Shown: positions 1 to 8,467 of the stretch, piece after piece
How positions within the stretch are numbered: position 1 is the stretch's first letter
Layout: each line of letters opens with the position of its first letter
Origin: Acuticoccus yangtzensis
GTDB lineage: Bacteria; Pseudomonadota; Alphaproteobacteria; Rhizobiales; Amorphaceae
NCBI RefSeq assembly: GCF_001927245.1
Contig: NZ_MJUX01000005.1
Location: 62,001 to 126,000 of the forward strand
Direction of reading: 5' to 3'
DNA length: 64,000 nucleotides
Translations under genes and position numbers: made by a program
The notes under the pieces: model-generated
The model's database searches: none
Told to the model about the DNA's origin: nothing
Seen by the model: only the letters and a program-made list of their open reading frames with translations

Positions 1-1
1 C

Positions 2-1294
2 TTCCGCGTCTACGACTTTCAGAACAAGCGCATCAAACAGAGCTTCCTCGGCCACACCCTCCACGTCTGCAACCAGCCCGAGGGCGTGCGCGAGACGCTG
101 CACCAGCAGGCGGCGGTGTTCGAGAAGAAGTCGCCCGTTCAGCGCCACACGCTGCAGCCGCTGCTGGGCGACGGACTGTTCGTTTCGGACGGCCGCACCT
201 GGGCTGAGCGGCGCAAGATCGTCGCCCCCATCGTCCACGGCCGCCGGGTCGACGTGTTCGCCCCCATCATGTCCGACGTCGCCGCCGAGTGGTGCGAGCA
301 CTGGACCCGCGCCGGTGACGGCGCCACCCTCGACGTGCTGTTCGAGATGGGCGAGCTGACGGCGGAAATCATCTCGCGCACCATCTTCGGCGCCAAGCTG
401 GGGCGGGAGAACACGCACGAGATCATAGCCGGGTTCGCGGCTTACCAGAAGTCCATCCAGGTGCTGGACTGGCTGACGCTGCTCGACCTGCCGGACTGGC
501 TTCCGCGCTTCCGCAGCCGCCGCACGCTGCGCGCCCGCGACCAGGTCCACCGGGTGATCGACGCCATCATCACCCGCTTCAAGTCCGGCGATGTGGACGA
601 GCGGGCCGTCATCCGCAGCCTGTTCGAGGCGCGCGATGCGGAAGGCGCGCCGCTGACGATGACGGCGATCCGCAACGAGGCCATCGTCATCTTTATGGCG
701 GGGCACGAGACGACGGCCAACACCCTCGCCTGGGCCTTCTACCTCATCTCCCAAAGCCCGCGGGTGCGTGAAAAGCTGTTCGCGGAGGTGGACGCGGTGC
801 TGGGCGGACGCACACCGACGCTGGACGACGTGGAGAGCCTGCCCTTCACCCGCGCGGTGATCGAGGAGACGCTGCGGCTTTATCCGCCGGTGCCGCTGCT
901 CGGTCGCACCGCAACCGGCAAGGGGACGCTGCTCGGCAATTCGGTGGAGCCGGGGGACCTCCTCATCGTCGCCCCGTGGCTGTTGCAGCGCAACAAGGAC
1001 GTGTGGTCCCTGCCCGACCATTTCGTGCCCGAGCGGTTCGTGCCCGGTCTTGCGCCGCGGCCGAACAAGTATGCCAACATCCCCTTCGCCAGCGGACCGC
1101 GCGTGTGCCCCGGCATGGTGTTCGCGCTGACAGAGGCGGTCATCTGCCTCGCCGCGCTGGCGCAGAAGTTCGACGTGCGGCTAGCCGAGGGCGTGACGGT
1201 GGAGGCAGATTGCCGCCTGACGCTGCGGCCGACCTCGCCGCTGAAGATGACGATCCACCACCGCGCCACCGCACACGAGCGCTCCGTTGCGTAA
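2..1294 (+). CDS. Cytochrome P450, 5' end cut by the window
   Basis: Haem-thiolate monooxygenase. The reading frame is open from base 2, so the true start lies left of the window; the GTG at 86 is only an internal codon. The family motifs run in order: I-helix oxygen-binding AGHETTAN, K-helix EETLR (ExxR), the PERF region, and the haem loop FASGPRVCPG matching FxxGxRxCxG with the axial Cys. The spacing of these motifs is that of a normal class I bacterial P450, and only about the first 30-60 residues should be missing. The substrate cannot be told from sequence. The stop codon overlaps the start of the next gene by 8 bases, so P450 and acyltransferase are probably co-translated, which hints at a lipid or fatty-acyl substrate (inference). 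No ferredoxin or reductase partner is visible. Confidence 0.95.
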   Translation, partial: FRVYDFQNKRIKQSFLGHTLHVCNQPEGVRETLHQQAAVFEKKSPVQRHTLQPLLGDGLFVSDGRTWAERRKIVAPIVHGRRVDVFAPIMSDVAAEWCEHWTRAGDGATLDVLFEMGELTAEIISRTIFGAKLGRENTHEIIAGFAAYQKSIQVLDWLTLLDLPDWLPRFRSRRTLRARDQVHRVIDAIITRFKSGDVDERAVIRSLFEARDAEGAPLTMTAIRNEAIVIFMAGHETTANTLAWAFYLISQSPRVREKLFAEVDAVLGGRTPTLDDVESLPFTRAVIEETLRLYPPVPLLGRTATGKGTLLGNSVEPGDLLIVAPWLLQRNKDVWSLPDHFVPERFVPGLAPRPNKYANIPFASGPRVCPGMVFALTEAVICLAALAQKFDVRLAEGVTVEADCRLTLRPTSPLKMTIHHRATAHERSVA

Positions 1295-2282
1295 CAGCGA
1301 GATCCCCTGGGCGGCGACCTATGCGCCTGAGCCCGTCGCCCCGCCGCTCGGCGACATGTTCTCCAGCGACCCGGCGCTGAAGAAGGCTGCCAGGCGCTTC
1401 CATATCGCCGACCGCGTTTATGGCGGCGGGAAGGTCGCACTGCACCGGCTGTTCAAGCTGCTGTCTCCCGAGGCCGGCTCGCATCTGGCCGGGCGCATCG
1501 TCGCCCCGCGCTCGCGCAGGTTCTATGGCGAGAAGCCCTTCATCCAGCGCATGGACCGCATGATCGGCCGGTTGCGCCCGGCGCTGGCGGACGATCCTGC
1601 GGCGCGCTCGGCGATCATCGACGCATGGTTCGAGAACACCGCGCGGGCGATGGCGGAGTTCTCCCAGCTCGAGGCGGTGGCGACGCCGCCGCGCACCACG
1701 GTCGAGGGACTCGACATCGTGCGCCGCCTGCAGGCGGAGGGCCGGTCCACCGTGATCACCACAGTCCACACCGGGATGTGGGAGATGGTATCCTACAACA
1801 CCTCGCGTCATTTCAACGACTTGGGGACCGGTGCGTGGGCGCCGCAGACGAACCGGTTCGAGAATCGCATCGTCGCCACGACGCGCCACAAGCTCGGCAT
1901 CAAGGTGCTTCCGGCGACGCCGAAGCTGGCGCGGCAGCTTTTCCGCATCCTGTCCGTGCCGGGGCAGACGATCGTTCTGGTGATCGACGAGCTGTCGGAA
2001 AAGCAGGTGAAGTTTCCGCTGTTCGGCCGGCCGATCGAGGAGAAGTGCAACTTCGCCTTCGCGCTCTACATGGCCCAGCGCACCAAGGCGGCGATCGTCC
2101 CGGTGACCATCACCCGCACGGGGCCGACGCGCTTCACCTACCGCTATTGCGAGCCGATCGAGGTCGGCCCCGGTGCGGAGGGATTTCAGGCCGCGGGGCA
2201 GGCGTTGAACGCGGTCTATGAGCCGCATGTTCTGGCTCACCTCGAGCAATGGTACATGCTGCACGAGCTCAAGCTGCCCTGA
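1287..2282 (+). CDS. LpxL/HtrB-like lysophospholipid (lipid A type) acyltransferase
   Basis: Predicted membrane-associated acyltransferase of the LpxL/HtrB family, which moves an acyl chain from acyl-ACP to a lipid A precursor or related lipid. The signature is HTGMWE at about residues 161-166, matching the catalytic H(x4)E motif (HFGNWE in E. coli LpxL). A family-like stretch at about residues 233-240 (VIDELSEK) and a C-terminal HLEQWY segment are also seen. The start is uncertain: TTG at 1287 overlaps the P450 stop, whereas the first ATG in frame is at 1356 and would give about 308 residues, the family norm. The expected N-terminal membrane helix is weak, and the protein is basic there, so it may act on a different lysolipid or ornithine lipid. 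Exact substrate unknown. Confidence 0.8.
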   Translation: MRNSEIPWAATYAPEPVAPPLGDMFSSDPALKKAARRFHIADRVYGGGKVALHRLFKLLSPEAGSHLAGRIVAPRSRRFYGEKPFIQRMDRMIGRLRPALADDPAARSAIIDAWFENTARAMAEFSQLEAVATPPRTTVEGLDIVRRLQAEGRSTVITTVHTGMWEMVSYNTSRHFNDLGTGAWAPQTNRFENRIVATTRHKLGIKVLPATPKLARQLFRILSVPGQTIVLVIDELSEKQVKFPLFGRPIEEKCNFAFALYMAQRTKAAIVPVTITRTGPTRFTYRYCEPIEVGPGAEGFQAAGQALNAVYEPHVLAHLEQWYMLHELKLP

Positions 2283-2463
2283 GGCGCTGCCCGCCTGACG
2301 GCGCCAGCCCGCGGCCGTGCCTGCGGGCGATGACAAGCCGCGGGTCTCTTCGGCACGATCGAAGGCACGCGACCAACCGGGTCCCGCGTTGTGCCATTCT
2401 TTGTCTCCCCGTCCGGCCGGAAGGCGGGCCGGCTGCGCGGGGACGCAGCCGGTGCCGGATGGG

Positions 2464-3825
2464 TCAGTTCCGCTCGATGAACTTGTGGAAGCGGCTGGTG
2501 CGGCCGGACTTCGTCTTCTCGCGGAACAGGAAGGCGAGCTTCTTCTCGTCGAATGCGCTGAGGAAGGTATCCCACTCGACCTCTTCCAATCCGTCGTCCG
2601 GCGCCTGAAAATCGATCCGCAGGATGCCGAGGTGGTCCTTGCTCGCCGTGTCCGCAACGTGGCAGGGGCGCCCGCCGCGGGCTTCCACCCATTCGCGGAT
2701 CCGCGTGTGGTCGACGGTCTGGACCGCATCGTCACCGGGCTCGGCTTCGGCCTTGCGCGCCTTGCCGGCGGCTTCGTCCGAGGCTTTGGCGCCTGCGGCG
2801 GTGCTGGCCTTGGTGGTCCGTTTGCGCGTTTCGGCCGGTTTGGCCGCACTGGAGGATGCTTTCCGCGATGCCGCCGATTTGGCCGAAGCGGACTTCGCGT
2901 CTCCCGCGGTGTCCTTCGTCGCGGCTGATTTGCCGGACTTCGACGCCGCGCTTTTCTGCGCGCCGGCCTTCGACGGAGCCGCCTTGATGCCGGTTTTCGC
3001 CGCGGCCTTCGCACCGGTGGACTTCGCCGAGGATTTGGCGGCCGTCTTCGCCGTGTCGGCCTTGGCGCTGGACGCGGCCTTGCCTGCGGACGCCTTCGAC
3101 GGGGATGCCTTCGTCTCGGCTTTGGCGGTCGACGCTTTGGAGGACGCCTTTGCCGGTGACGAGGACTTGGCGGTGGACTTGGACGGCGCAGCTTTCGTTG
3201 CGGATCCGTTCATCTTCGCCGGAGCGCCGTTCGACTTGGCCTTGGAGCCGGATGCCTTGGTGCTCGCGCTCGTCTTGGCACCGGACGACGCCTTTTGCGC
3301 CTTCGCGGACTGCTCCGGCGCGGATTTTGCGGCCTTCGCGGTGCTTGCCTTCGATGCGGCCTTTTCAGTCTTAGGCTTCGCGGAAGCCTTAGCCGTGCTC
3401 TTCGCCGCCGTGCTCTTCGCCTCCGTGCTCTTCGCCGCCGTCTTTTTTGCCCCGATCGACTTCGGCGCGGCGGCCTTGCCGTTCGCCTTGCCGTCAGCCT
3501 TGGCCGCGGCGGGCTTCGGCGCCGACTTCGTTTTTGCCGGGGCGTCTCCCTCCCCGGCTTCGACGAATTTGGCGAACTTGCTCGTCGCCCCCGACTTGGT
3601 GCGCTCCTGAAGAAGAAGGGCGAGATCGTACTCGTCCATCATCTTGAAGAAGTCGTCCCAGGAGATCGGGTTGAGCGTGTCGTTCCTGCGGCCGAAGTCG
3701 AACCGCAGAAGCGCGCCGGGAACACCGTTGTCCGCCGTGTCAGCCACAACTGCCGGACGGGCCTTGCGGGCCTCGGCCCATGCCACGATCCGGTCACGAT
3801 CACGAGTCAGTTCAGCGTCGCTCAT
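2464..3825 (-). CDS. Two-copy small-domain protein with a long histone-H1-like Lys/Ala linker
   Basis: A 453-residue protein with an unusual architecture. Residues about 9-90 and 373-453 are two copies of the same domain. Both show a R-I-x-x-W-x-E-A-R start, VADTA, LRxDF, a WD-x-F stretch, LALL/LAFL and a TKSGxTSxF-x-KF end. By eye about 35 of 77 positions are identical. The roughly 280 residues between them are almost only Ala, Lys, Ser, Thr and Gly, like histone H1 tails or bacterial AlgP/HctB-type basic repeats. The domain resembles a short, widespread, uncharacterised bacterial domain sometimes mislabelled as glucan branching enzyme. ATG at 3825 is preceded by GGAGGG, so the longer 492-residue reading is rejected. 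The linker suggests nucleic-acid binding (inference). Function unknown. Confidence 0.85.
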   Translation of the reverse strand: MSDAELTRDRDRIVAWAEARKARPAVVADTADNGVPGALLRFDFGRRNDTLNPISWDDFFKMMDEYDLALLLQERTKSGATSKFAKFVEAGEGDAPAKTKSAPKPAAAKADGKANGKAAAPKSIGAKKTAAKSTEAKSTAAKSTAKASAKPKTEKAASKASTAKAAKSAPEQSAKAQKASSGAKTSASTKASGSKAKSNGAPAKMNGSATKAAPSKSTAKSSSPAKASSKASTAKAETKASPSKASAGKAASSAKADTAKTAAKSSAKSTGAKAAAKTGIKAAPSKAGAQKSAASKSGKSAATKDTAGDAKSASAKSAASRKASSSAAKPAETRKRTTKASTAAGAKASDEAAGKARKAEAEPGDDAVQTVDHTRIREWVEARGGRPCHVADTASKDHLGILRIDFQAPDDGLEEVEWDTFLSAFDEKKLAFLFREKTKSGRTSRFHKFIERN

Positions 3826-4240
3826 GAAGCCAGCCCTCCGCCGATGGCTCGAGGCCGGGTTCTCCCCCGCCTCGCAGATTAGAATGACAGATTTCCCCGG
3901 TAAGAACAGATATGAGGCCGTTAAGTTCGCCATCCGCGGCAAATTTCACGGATCGGGAAATACATCGCTGCGTTCCCGCCTCCCCACTCACACCGATCGA
4001 CAGTCGATTTGCAATGTCACATGACATCCCAACCGACCAACACTGGCGATGCCCATTCGTTCCGCCCCGTCAGCACGTTACCGCGCGGCCGGCGCCACCG
4101 AATTGCGTATCGCTCTTATGCCGTAAGTAGCGCGCCTGCCTGGATCGAGGCTTGCGAGGACAGCCCGATCACGTTGACACGGCCGACGCATGACCGCCCC
4201 GGCGCGGGTGGAGCAGTACGGGCGGACAAGGGGCCCAAAT
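3826..4240. other. Intergenic region, about 415 bp
   Basis: No convincing gene. It is less GC-rich than its surroundings near 3880-4030, as expected for a promoter region serving the minus-strand gene that begins at 3825. Short open frames on both strands lack ribosome sites and protein-like composition. Confidence 0.5.
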
Positions 4241-4268
4241 AAAAAACCGCCGGCGATGCCGGCGGTTT
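4241..4268 (-). terminator. Rho-independent terminator of the tct operon
   Basis: An 11-bp perfect stem (4244-4254 paired with 4258-4268, arm AAACCGCCGGC) with a 3-base loop. Read on the minus strand it is followed by a T-rich run. It lies 23 bases past the tctA stop codon and is the clearest end of the tctCBA transcript. Confidence 0.9.
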
Positions 4269-4291
4269 CACTGTTGTCCATCGCGGCCGGC

Positions 4292-5791
4292 TCACGCCGC
4301 CGGGGCCATCCTCTTGCGGCGGGCGATGATGAGAAACAGGATCGGCACCACCCAAAGCGCGATCGTCACCACCCCGAGCCCGCCGGCGATCGGCCGCTCG
4401 AAGAAGGCCAGCATCGACCCGTCCGCCTTGATGAGCGACGTGATGAAGTTCTGCTCCAGCATCGGCCCCAGCACGAGACCCAGGATCGCCGGCGCCACAG
4501 GGAACCCGTTCTCCTCCATGAAGAAGCCGAGAACGCCGAGGCACAGCGCAATCACCACGCCGTACATGGAATTGGTGATGGCGAAGGCGCCCACCACGCA
4601 GAACATCAGAATGACCGGCATCAACACGCGCGGCGGTACACGAAGCGCCTGCTTGGACAGCTTGATCGCCAGCCAGCCGAACGGCAGCAGGATCAGGTTG
4701 GCGAGGAAGAAGACGATGAAGACCGCGTGGATCAGCTCCGGATTGTGGATGAAGATCGTCGGGCCGGGGTTCATGCCCTTCACATAAAGGACGCCGATCA
4801 CCACCGCGGTGATGGAATCGCCTGGAATGCCGAACACCAGCGCCGGAATCCACGCCCCCGACAGCGCACCGTTGTTGGCCGAGCCCGCCTCCGCCAGCCC
4901 CTCTTCGTGGCCGGTGCCGAACTTCTCCGGCGTCTTGGAAAAGCGCTTGGAAATGGCATAGGAGATCCAGGCAGCGATGTCCGCCCCCGCCCCCGGCAGC
5001 GCGCCGATCGCCGTCCCCAGCACCGAGCCGCGCAGGCCCTGCTTCCAGTAGCGCTTCACGTTGGCGACCTGGCCGGAAAAGATGCCGGAGATCGCCCCCG
5101 CCTGCGGCTTGGGCGGCGTCGAACGGGCGACGGCGGCGCGCATCACCTCGGAGATGGCAAAGAGGCCGATCATCGCCGGGATGAAGGGAACGCCTGTCAG
5201 AAGCTCGTAGTCGCCGAAGGTGAAGCGCGGCTGACCGGCCGGATTGTCGATCCCCACCGTGGCGATGAGGAGGCCGATGAAGAGCGAGACGAGCCCCTTC
5301 ATCGGCGACGCGGGCGAGATGAAGACCGCGCAGGAGAGGCCGAGGCAGACGAGCCAGAAATATTCGAACGACGAGAAGGAGAGCGCGAAATTGGCGAGGG
5401 TCGGCGCCGCCAAAACCAGCACCGTGGTGCCGAAGAGGCCGCCGATGACCGAGAAGATCAAGCTCGTGCCGAGCGCCTTCTCGGCCTGGCCCTTGCGCGT
5501 CATGGCATAGGCTTCGTCGCAGTAGGCGGCCGAGGCGGGCGTTCCTGGAATGCGCAGCAGACAGCCCGGAATGTCGCCGGAGAAGATCGCCATGGCCGTC
5601 GCCGTGACGATCGCCGCGATCGCCGGGACGGGATCCATGAAGAAGGTGACGGGGACGAGGAGCGCCGTCGCCATCGTTGCGGTGAGCCCCGGAATGGAGC
5701 CGACGAAGAGCCCGAACGCCGCCGACGCCGCGATGACGAAGAGAACGTAAGGGTCAGCGACCAGGAGAAAGGCGGTGGAAAGATCGCTCAT
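4292..5791 (-). CDS. tctA: Tripartite tricarboxylate transporter, large permease TctA
   Basis: Large integral membrane subunit (499 residues, the normal length) of a TctABC secondary transporter, which imports carboxylates using the ion gradient and a periplasmic binding protein. The family signature is present: GLFVGSIPGLTATMATAL near residues 26-43, the SGDIPGCLLRIPGTPASAA stretch near 90-108, and a later ALPGAGADIAAW repeat of the same Gly/Pro motif. There are about ten to twelve hydrophobic segments. The start ATG follows the tctB stop by 3 bases, so the two membrane subunits are co-translated. A strong terminator follows. Known members carry citrate, tartrate, aromatic acids or other carboxylates; the substrate here cannot be told. 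Confidence 0.97.
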   Translation of the reverse strand: MSDLSTAFLLVADPYVLFVIAASAAFGLFVGSIPGLTATMATALLVPVTFFMDPVPAIAAIVTATAMAIFSGDIPGCLLRIPGTPASAAYCDEAYAMTRKGQAEKALGTSLIFSVIGGLFGTTVLVLAAPTLANFALSFSSFEYFWLVCLGLSCAVFISPASPMKGLVSLFIGLLIATVGIDNPAGQPRFTFGDYELLTGVPFIPAMIGLFAISEVMRAAVARSTPPKPQAGAISGIFSGQVANVKRYWKQGLRGSVLGTAIGALPGAGADIAAWISYAISKRFSKTPEKFGTGHEEGLAEAGSANNGALSGAWIPALVFGIPGDSITAVVIGVLYVKGMNPGPTIFIHNPELIHAVFIVFFLANLILLPFGWLAIKLSKQALRVPPRVLMPVILMFCVVGAFAITNSMYGVVIALCLGVLGFFMEENGFPVAPAILGLVLGPMLEQNFITSLIKADGSMLAFFERPIAGGLGVVTIALWVVPILFLIIARRKRMAPAA

Positions 5792-5794
5792 GGC

Positions 5795-6262
5795 CTACCA
5801 CAGGCTTGAAAGGATGCCGCGCGGCAGAGGCACGCGCAGGATGTTGCCGAACGCCCAGGCCACGGCATAGGTGGCGACGGGCGCGATGAGGAGGGCCGGG
5901 AGAACGCCGCAGCGGAAGGTCAGCAGCATGCCGAACATCAAAAGCGTGCCGGCGACCATGAACCCGACCGCGTGGGCGGTGAGGACGAAGGCGACGATGA
6001 GGATGACGAGGGCGAGGAGGCGCAGCCAGGAGCTGGGCGCGCGGCCCCACCCTTCCAGCGCGACCGTGAAGCCGCCGCCGCGGGCGACCCCGGTGATGAC
6101 CATCACCGCGCCGAGACCGATGAGACAGGTGCCGATGGCGACGGGAAAGGTGGCCGCGCCGTAGGACTGGTTGGGAAGATTGGGCATCGGCCATGCCGTG
6201 ATCGCCACGGCGAGGCCGAGGAGCACGACGAGCACACCGATCGCAGCGTCGCCAACGCGCAT
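5795..6262 (-). CDS. tctB: Tripartite tricarboxylate transporter, small permease TctB
   Basis: Small membrane subunit of the TctABC importer. About 155 residues with four hydrophobic segments, the typical TctB size and layout; it pairs with TctA in the inner membrane. ATG at 6262 has GGAG eight bases upstream and is preferred over a GTG at 6271 that would overlap this site. The gene lies 3 bases before tctA but is separated from tctC by about 576 bases, which is unusual for this operon type. Sequence conservation in TctB is low, so the call rests mainly on position, size and topology. Confidence 0.92.
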   Translation of the reverse strand: MRVGDAAIGVLVVLLGLAVAITAWPMPNLPNQSYGAATFPVAIGTCLIGLGAVMVITGVARGGGFTVALEGWGRAPSSWLRLLALVILIVAFVLTAHAVGFMVAGTLLMFGMLLTFRCGVLPALLIAPVATYAVAWAFGNILRVPLPRGILSSLW

Positions 6263-6471
6263 GATGGACACTCCAGAATTGAGGCGATGGGATGCGCCGC
6301 GGCGTGGCGGCGGTGGCGCATCGGTCTGCGTGGGCCGGCCATCCCGGCGCGGTCCGGCCCGTCCGGCAATGGCACAGCGGCGAAGTCCGGCGCCGCATTC
6401 TCCGGCTCGACGATCAAGACCCGCAGTCCCGGATCCGACGAGCGGCGCTGAAACGCGGCACGTCGGACGAA

Positions 6472-6488
6472 AACGGCACAGTGCCGTT
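6472..6488. promoter_or_regulatory. Perfect 17-base dyad, possible operator upstream of tctB
   Basis: AACGGCAC-A-GTGCCGTT: two 8-base arms around a single central A. A second GTGCCG/CGGCAC pairing overlaps it on the right (to about 6500). A short-centre dyad of this size is typical of dimeric regulator sites, but no regulator gene is adjacent. It lies about 210 bases upstream of the tctB start. Confidence 0.45.
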
Positions 6489-6799
6489 AATCGGCGGCAC
6501 GACCCGGCACAGGAATTGCGGATCGACGGTCAACGTCGGCCACTCGGGCGCCCCCTGGCAGAGGGAGTGTGCCGGAGTTGCCGACCGGACGGCCGATCAC
6601 CTGCGTTGTCCCGCCCCACGAGCCAGAACCGTCACGGCTCAGGCTCAATTACCGGGCGCAACGGAAAGGATCGGGGAACAGGAACGCCGCGCGGCCGTGC
6701 GCTCTCTCGTCCGTTCGGCGCCGGTGCAGCGGGAAAAAGGCGAAGTCCGGCCCGATGCGAGGACCGCAGGGACCAGTCTCCGCCCCGCCGGACAGGACT

Positions 6800-6825
6800 C
6801 CGAGGCGGAACGGTGTCCGCCTCGG
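6800..6825 (-). terminator. Hairpin directly after tctC, probable attenuator or mRNA-stabilising stem
   Basis: A perfect 10-bp stem (CCGAGGCGGA, 6800-6809, with 6816-6825) and a 6-base loop, 13 bases past the tctC stop. No T-run follows on the minus strand, so it is more likely to stop 3' exonucleases or partly terminate. That would give more binding protein than permease, as is common for binding-protein operons. Confidence 0.6.
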
Positions 6826-6838
6826 CCCCTCGGGCGCC

Positions 6839-7819
6839 CTACTGGGCGAGCCCGGCTTCCTTCATCACCTTGCCGAAGTCTTCGTCGGCCTTGCCCATGA
6901 AGGCGGCGGCATCATCGCCGGACTGCCACATCAGGCCGAACCCGCGGTCCTTCATGAAGGACTGGAACTCGTCGGAGTTGTAGGCGGTCTCGACCGCGGC
7001 TTCGAGCTTGGACTTCACGTCCTCCGGCAGGCCCTTGGGCGCAACGAGAGCGCGCCAGGCGGCGACGGTCCAGTCGGACGAGGTCGCTTCGGCGAGGGTC
7101 GGCGTGTCGGGGAAGAGCGGGCTGCGCTCGGCACCCATGTTGGCGAGTGCGCGCACCTTGCCGGCTTCGATCAGCGCGCGGCCCTCGGGCAGCGATGCGG
7201 TGACGATGTCGACACCGCCGGCGACCATGTCGGTCAGGCCGGGCGCGGCGCCCTGGCTCGGCACCCAGGTGACCTTGTTGGGGTCGACGCCTTCGGACAT
7301 CAGCCAGCCGGCCAGGCCGACGTGCCAGATGCCGCCCTGGCCCGTGCCGGACGCCTTGAAGGTGCCCGCAGGCTCGGCCTTGATCGCGTCCAGCAGCTCT
7401 TCGACGGAGTCGTAGTCGGACGAGGCCGACACCATCACGCCCGCCGGATCGGCGTTGACGAGCGCCAGAACGTCATAGTTCTCGTAGGTGAGGTTGGTGA
7501 GGCCCTGGTGGTGCATCATGTTGATTTCGACGGTCATCACGCCGAGCGTATAACCATCGGGACGGGCCGAAGAGATCGCGGTGTGGCCGACGACGCCCGA
7601 ACCGCCGGTGCGGTTGACCACGTTGACCGGCTGGCCGAGCTCGTTCTCCAGCAGCGTCGCGAAGATGCGGCCCACGGCGTCGGTGCCGCCGCCTGCGCCC
7701 CACGGCACGACGAGCTGAATCGGACGCTCGGGATATTCGGCAAAAGCAGGGGCGCTCGAAAGCCCGGCCAGCATCATCGTCGAAAGCGCAAGCGCCTTCA
7801 CAAAACCGCGTCGTTCCAC
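6839..7819 (-). CDS. tctC: Tripartite tricarboxylate transporter substrate-binding protein (Bug/TctC family)
   Basis: Periplasmic solute-binding protein of about 326 residues. A signal peptide (basic VERR start, hydrophobic core, cleavage after APAFA) precedes the mature start EYPERPI, which leads into the Bug-family motif PIQLVVPWGAGGGTDAVGR. Further family marks are RTGGSGVVGH and RPDGYTLG. It captures a small carboxylate in the periplasm for TctAB. GTG at 7819 is preceded by GGGAGGA and starts right at the signal peptide, so the 352-residue reading is rejected. First gene of tctC-tctB-tctA on the minus strand. The Asp residues of Bug proteins that normally contact the ligand lie in the two early loops, but the ligand cannot be predicted. 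Confidence 0.93.
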   Translation of the reverse strand: MERRGFVKALALSTMMLAGLSSAPAFAEYPERPIQLVVPWGAGGGTDAVGRIFATLLENELGQPVNVVNRTGGSGVVGHTAISSARPDGYTLGVMTVEINMMHHQGLTNLTYENYDVLALVNADPAGVMVSASSDYDSVEELLDAIKAEPAGTFKASGTGQGGIWHVGLAGWLMSEGVDPNKVTWVPSQGAAPGLTDMVAGGVDIVTASLPEGRALIEAGKVRALANMGAERSPLFPDTPTLAEATSSDWTVAAWRALVAPKGLPEDVKSKLEAAVETAYNSDEFQSFMKDRGFGLMWQSGDDAAAFMGKADEDFGKVMKEAGLAQ

Positions 7820-8283
7820 GGTATCCTCCCGGTTGAATATGGCGATCTTTTCTGTCGCCGTTGCATGCAGAAGAGCACGAGCCGGTCCCGAAGGCAAGAT
7901 TGCCTAGGCGCCTCAATAGGTTCTCTTGCCGCAATGTAAGGATCGGGCGCTTCCGGCGGCACCTGCGAATCCGGCCGCTGACCAGAGCGGCGGCGCCGAA
8001 GACCGACCGCCCCGCCCGTCGCGACGCAGCACGATATTTCATTGGGTCAGAGGAATGGGTGCATAAATTGCCGGAACATGAAGGCCGTTCCGACTTCCGC
8101 GGGTGGCCTGCCGGCGCTCCCCGCGTCCGCCCATTTGCTCGACACGCCGACCCACACGAATCATGGGACGCAGCGAAACGCCACGACTCGACGGCGGCGA
8201 AACAGGCGCAAGCCCGTACCCGGCCTCAACCGTCGTACACATCAGCGGAAATGTTGGGGAAAATTCGTACCAGATCATTCTTC
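7820..8283. other. Intergenic region upstream of tctC, 464 bp
   Basis: No supported gene. It holds the leader of tctC and two adjacent palindromes near 7892-7913. The rest shows no strong hairpin or coding signal. Confidence 0.5.
7892..7913. promoter_or_regulatory. Two adjacent palindromes upstream of tctC
   Basis: AGGCAA-GA-TTGCCT (7892-7905) is followed at once by AGGCGCCT (7906-7913). They lie about 75-95 bases upstream of the tctC start, where a regulator of carboxylate uptake might bind. No promoter hexamers were identified with confidence. Confidence 0.35.
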
Positions 8284-8359
8284 TGGTGGAGCCGAGGGGA
8301 TTCGAACCCCTGACCTCTGCAGTGCGATTGCAGCGCTCTCCCAACTGAGCTACGGCCCC
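8284..8359 (-). tRNA. tRNA-Ala (anticodon CGC)
   Basis: A full 76-base cloverleaf on the minus strand. The acceptor stem is GGGGCCG paired with CGGCTCC and carries the G3:U70 wobble pair that identifies alanine tRNAs. The D arm is GCTC/GAGC, the anticodon stem CTGCA/TGCAG with loop ATCGCAC (anticodon CGC, reads GCG), and the T arm contains GGTTCGAATCC. The 3' CCA is encoded. No integrase or second attachment half is seen beside it. Confidence 0.97.
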
Positions 8360-8467
8360 GTTCGCGCCGATATGCGAGGCTCCGGACGTAAAGTCAACAT
8401 GCTTCATCGGTGTTTGTTGCCGGGGCTTGCTTCGGCCTGTGGATTGTCTGTCATCGAAGGACCGAAC

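Larger units (their letters stand above)
6263..6838. other. Long spacer between tctC and tctB, 576 bp
   Basis: No gene supported on either strand; the open frames here have Arg/Pro-rich composition and no ribosome sites. It holds a hairpin right after tctC and a perfect dyad near 6480, listed separately. It is unusually long for the inside of a tct operon and may carry a separate tctBA promoter or a regulatory RNA segment. Confidence 0.5.

Noticed and set aside
1140-3014. Long minus-strand open frame of 624 codons
   Set aside because: It overlaps the acyltransferase gene and the two-domain protein, is Arg/Pro-rich without any family motif, and has no ribosome site; long empty frames are expected in such GC-rich DNA.
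4190-5809. Plus-strand open frame of 539 codons over tctA
   Set aside because: Composition is Arg/Asp/His-rich, as in reverse frames of membrane genes; tctA on the other strand is certain.
8284-8359. tRNA-Ala as an integration site for a genomic island
   Set aside because: No integrase, no second tRNA 3' fragment and no foreign-looking gene block were found beside it.
8042-8467. N-terminal extension of the sulfotransferase-like gene
   Set aside because: It would be translated across the tRNA-Ala gene, and a good ribosome site supports the GTG at 8468.
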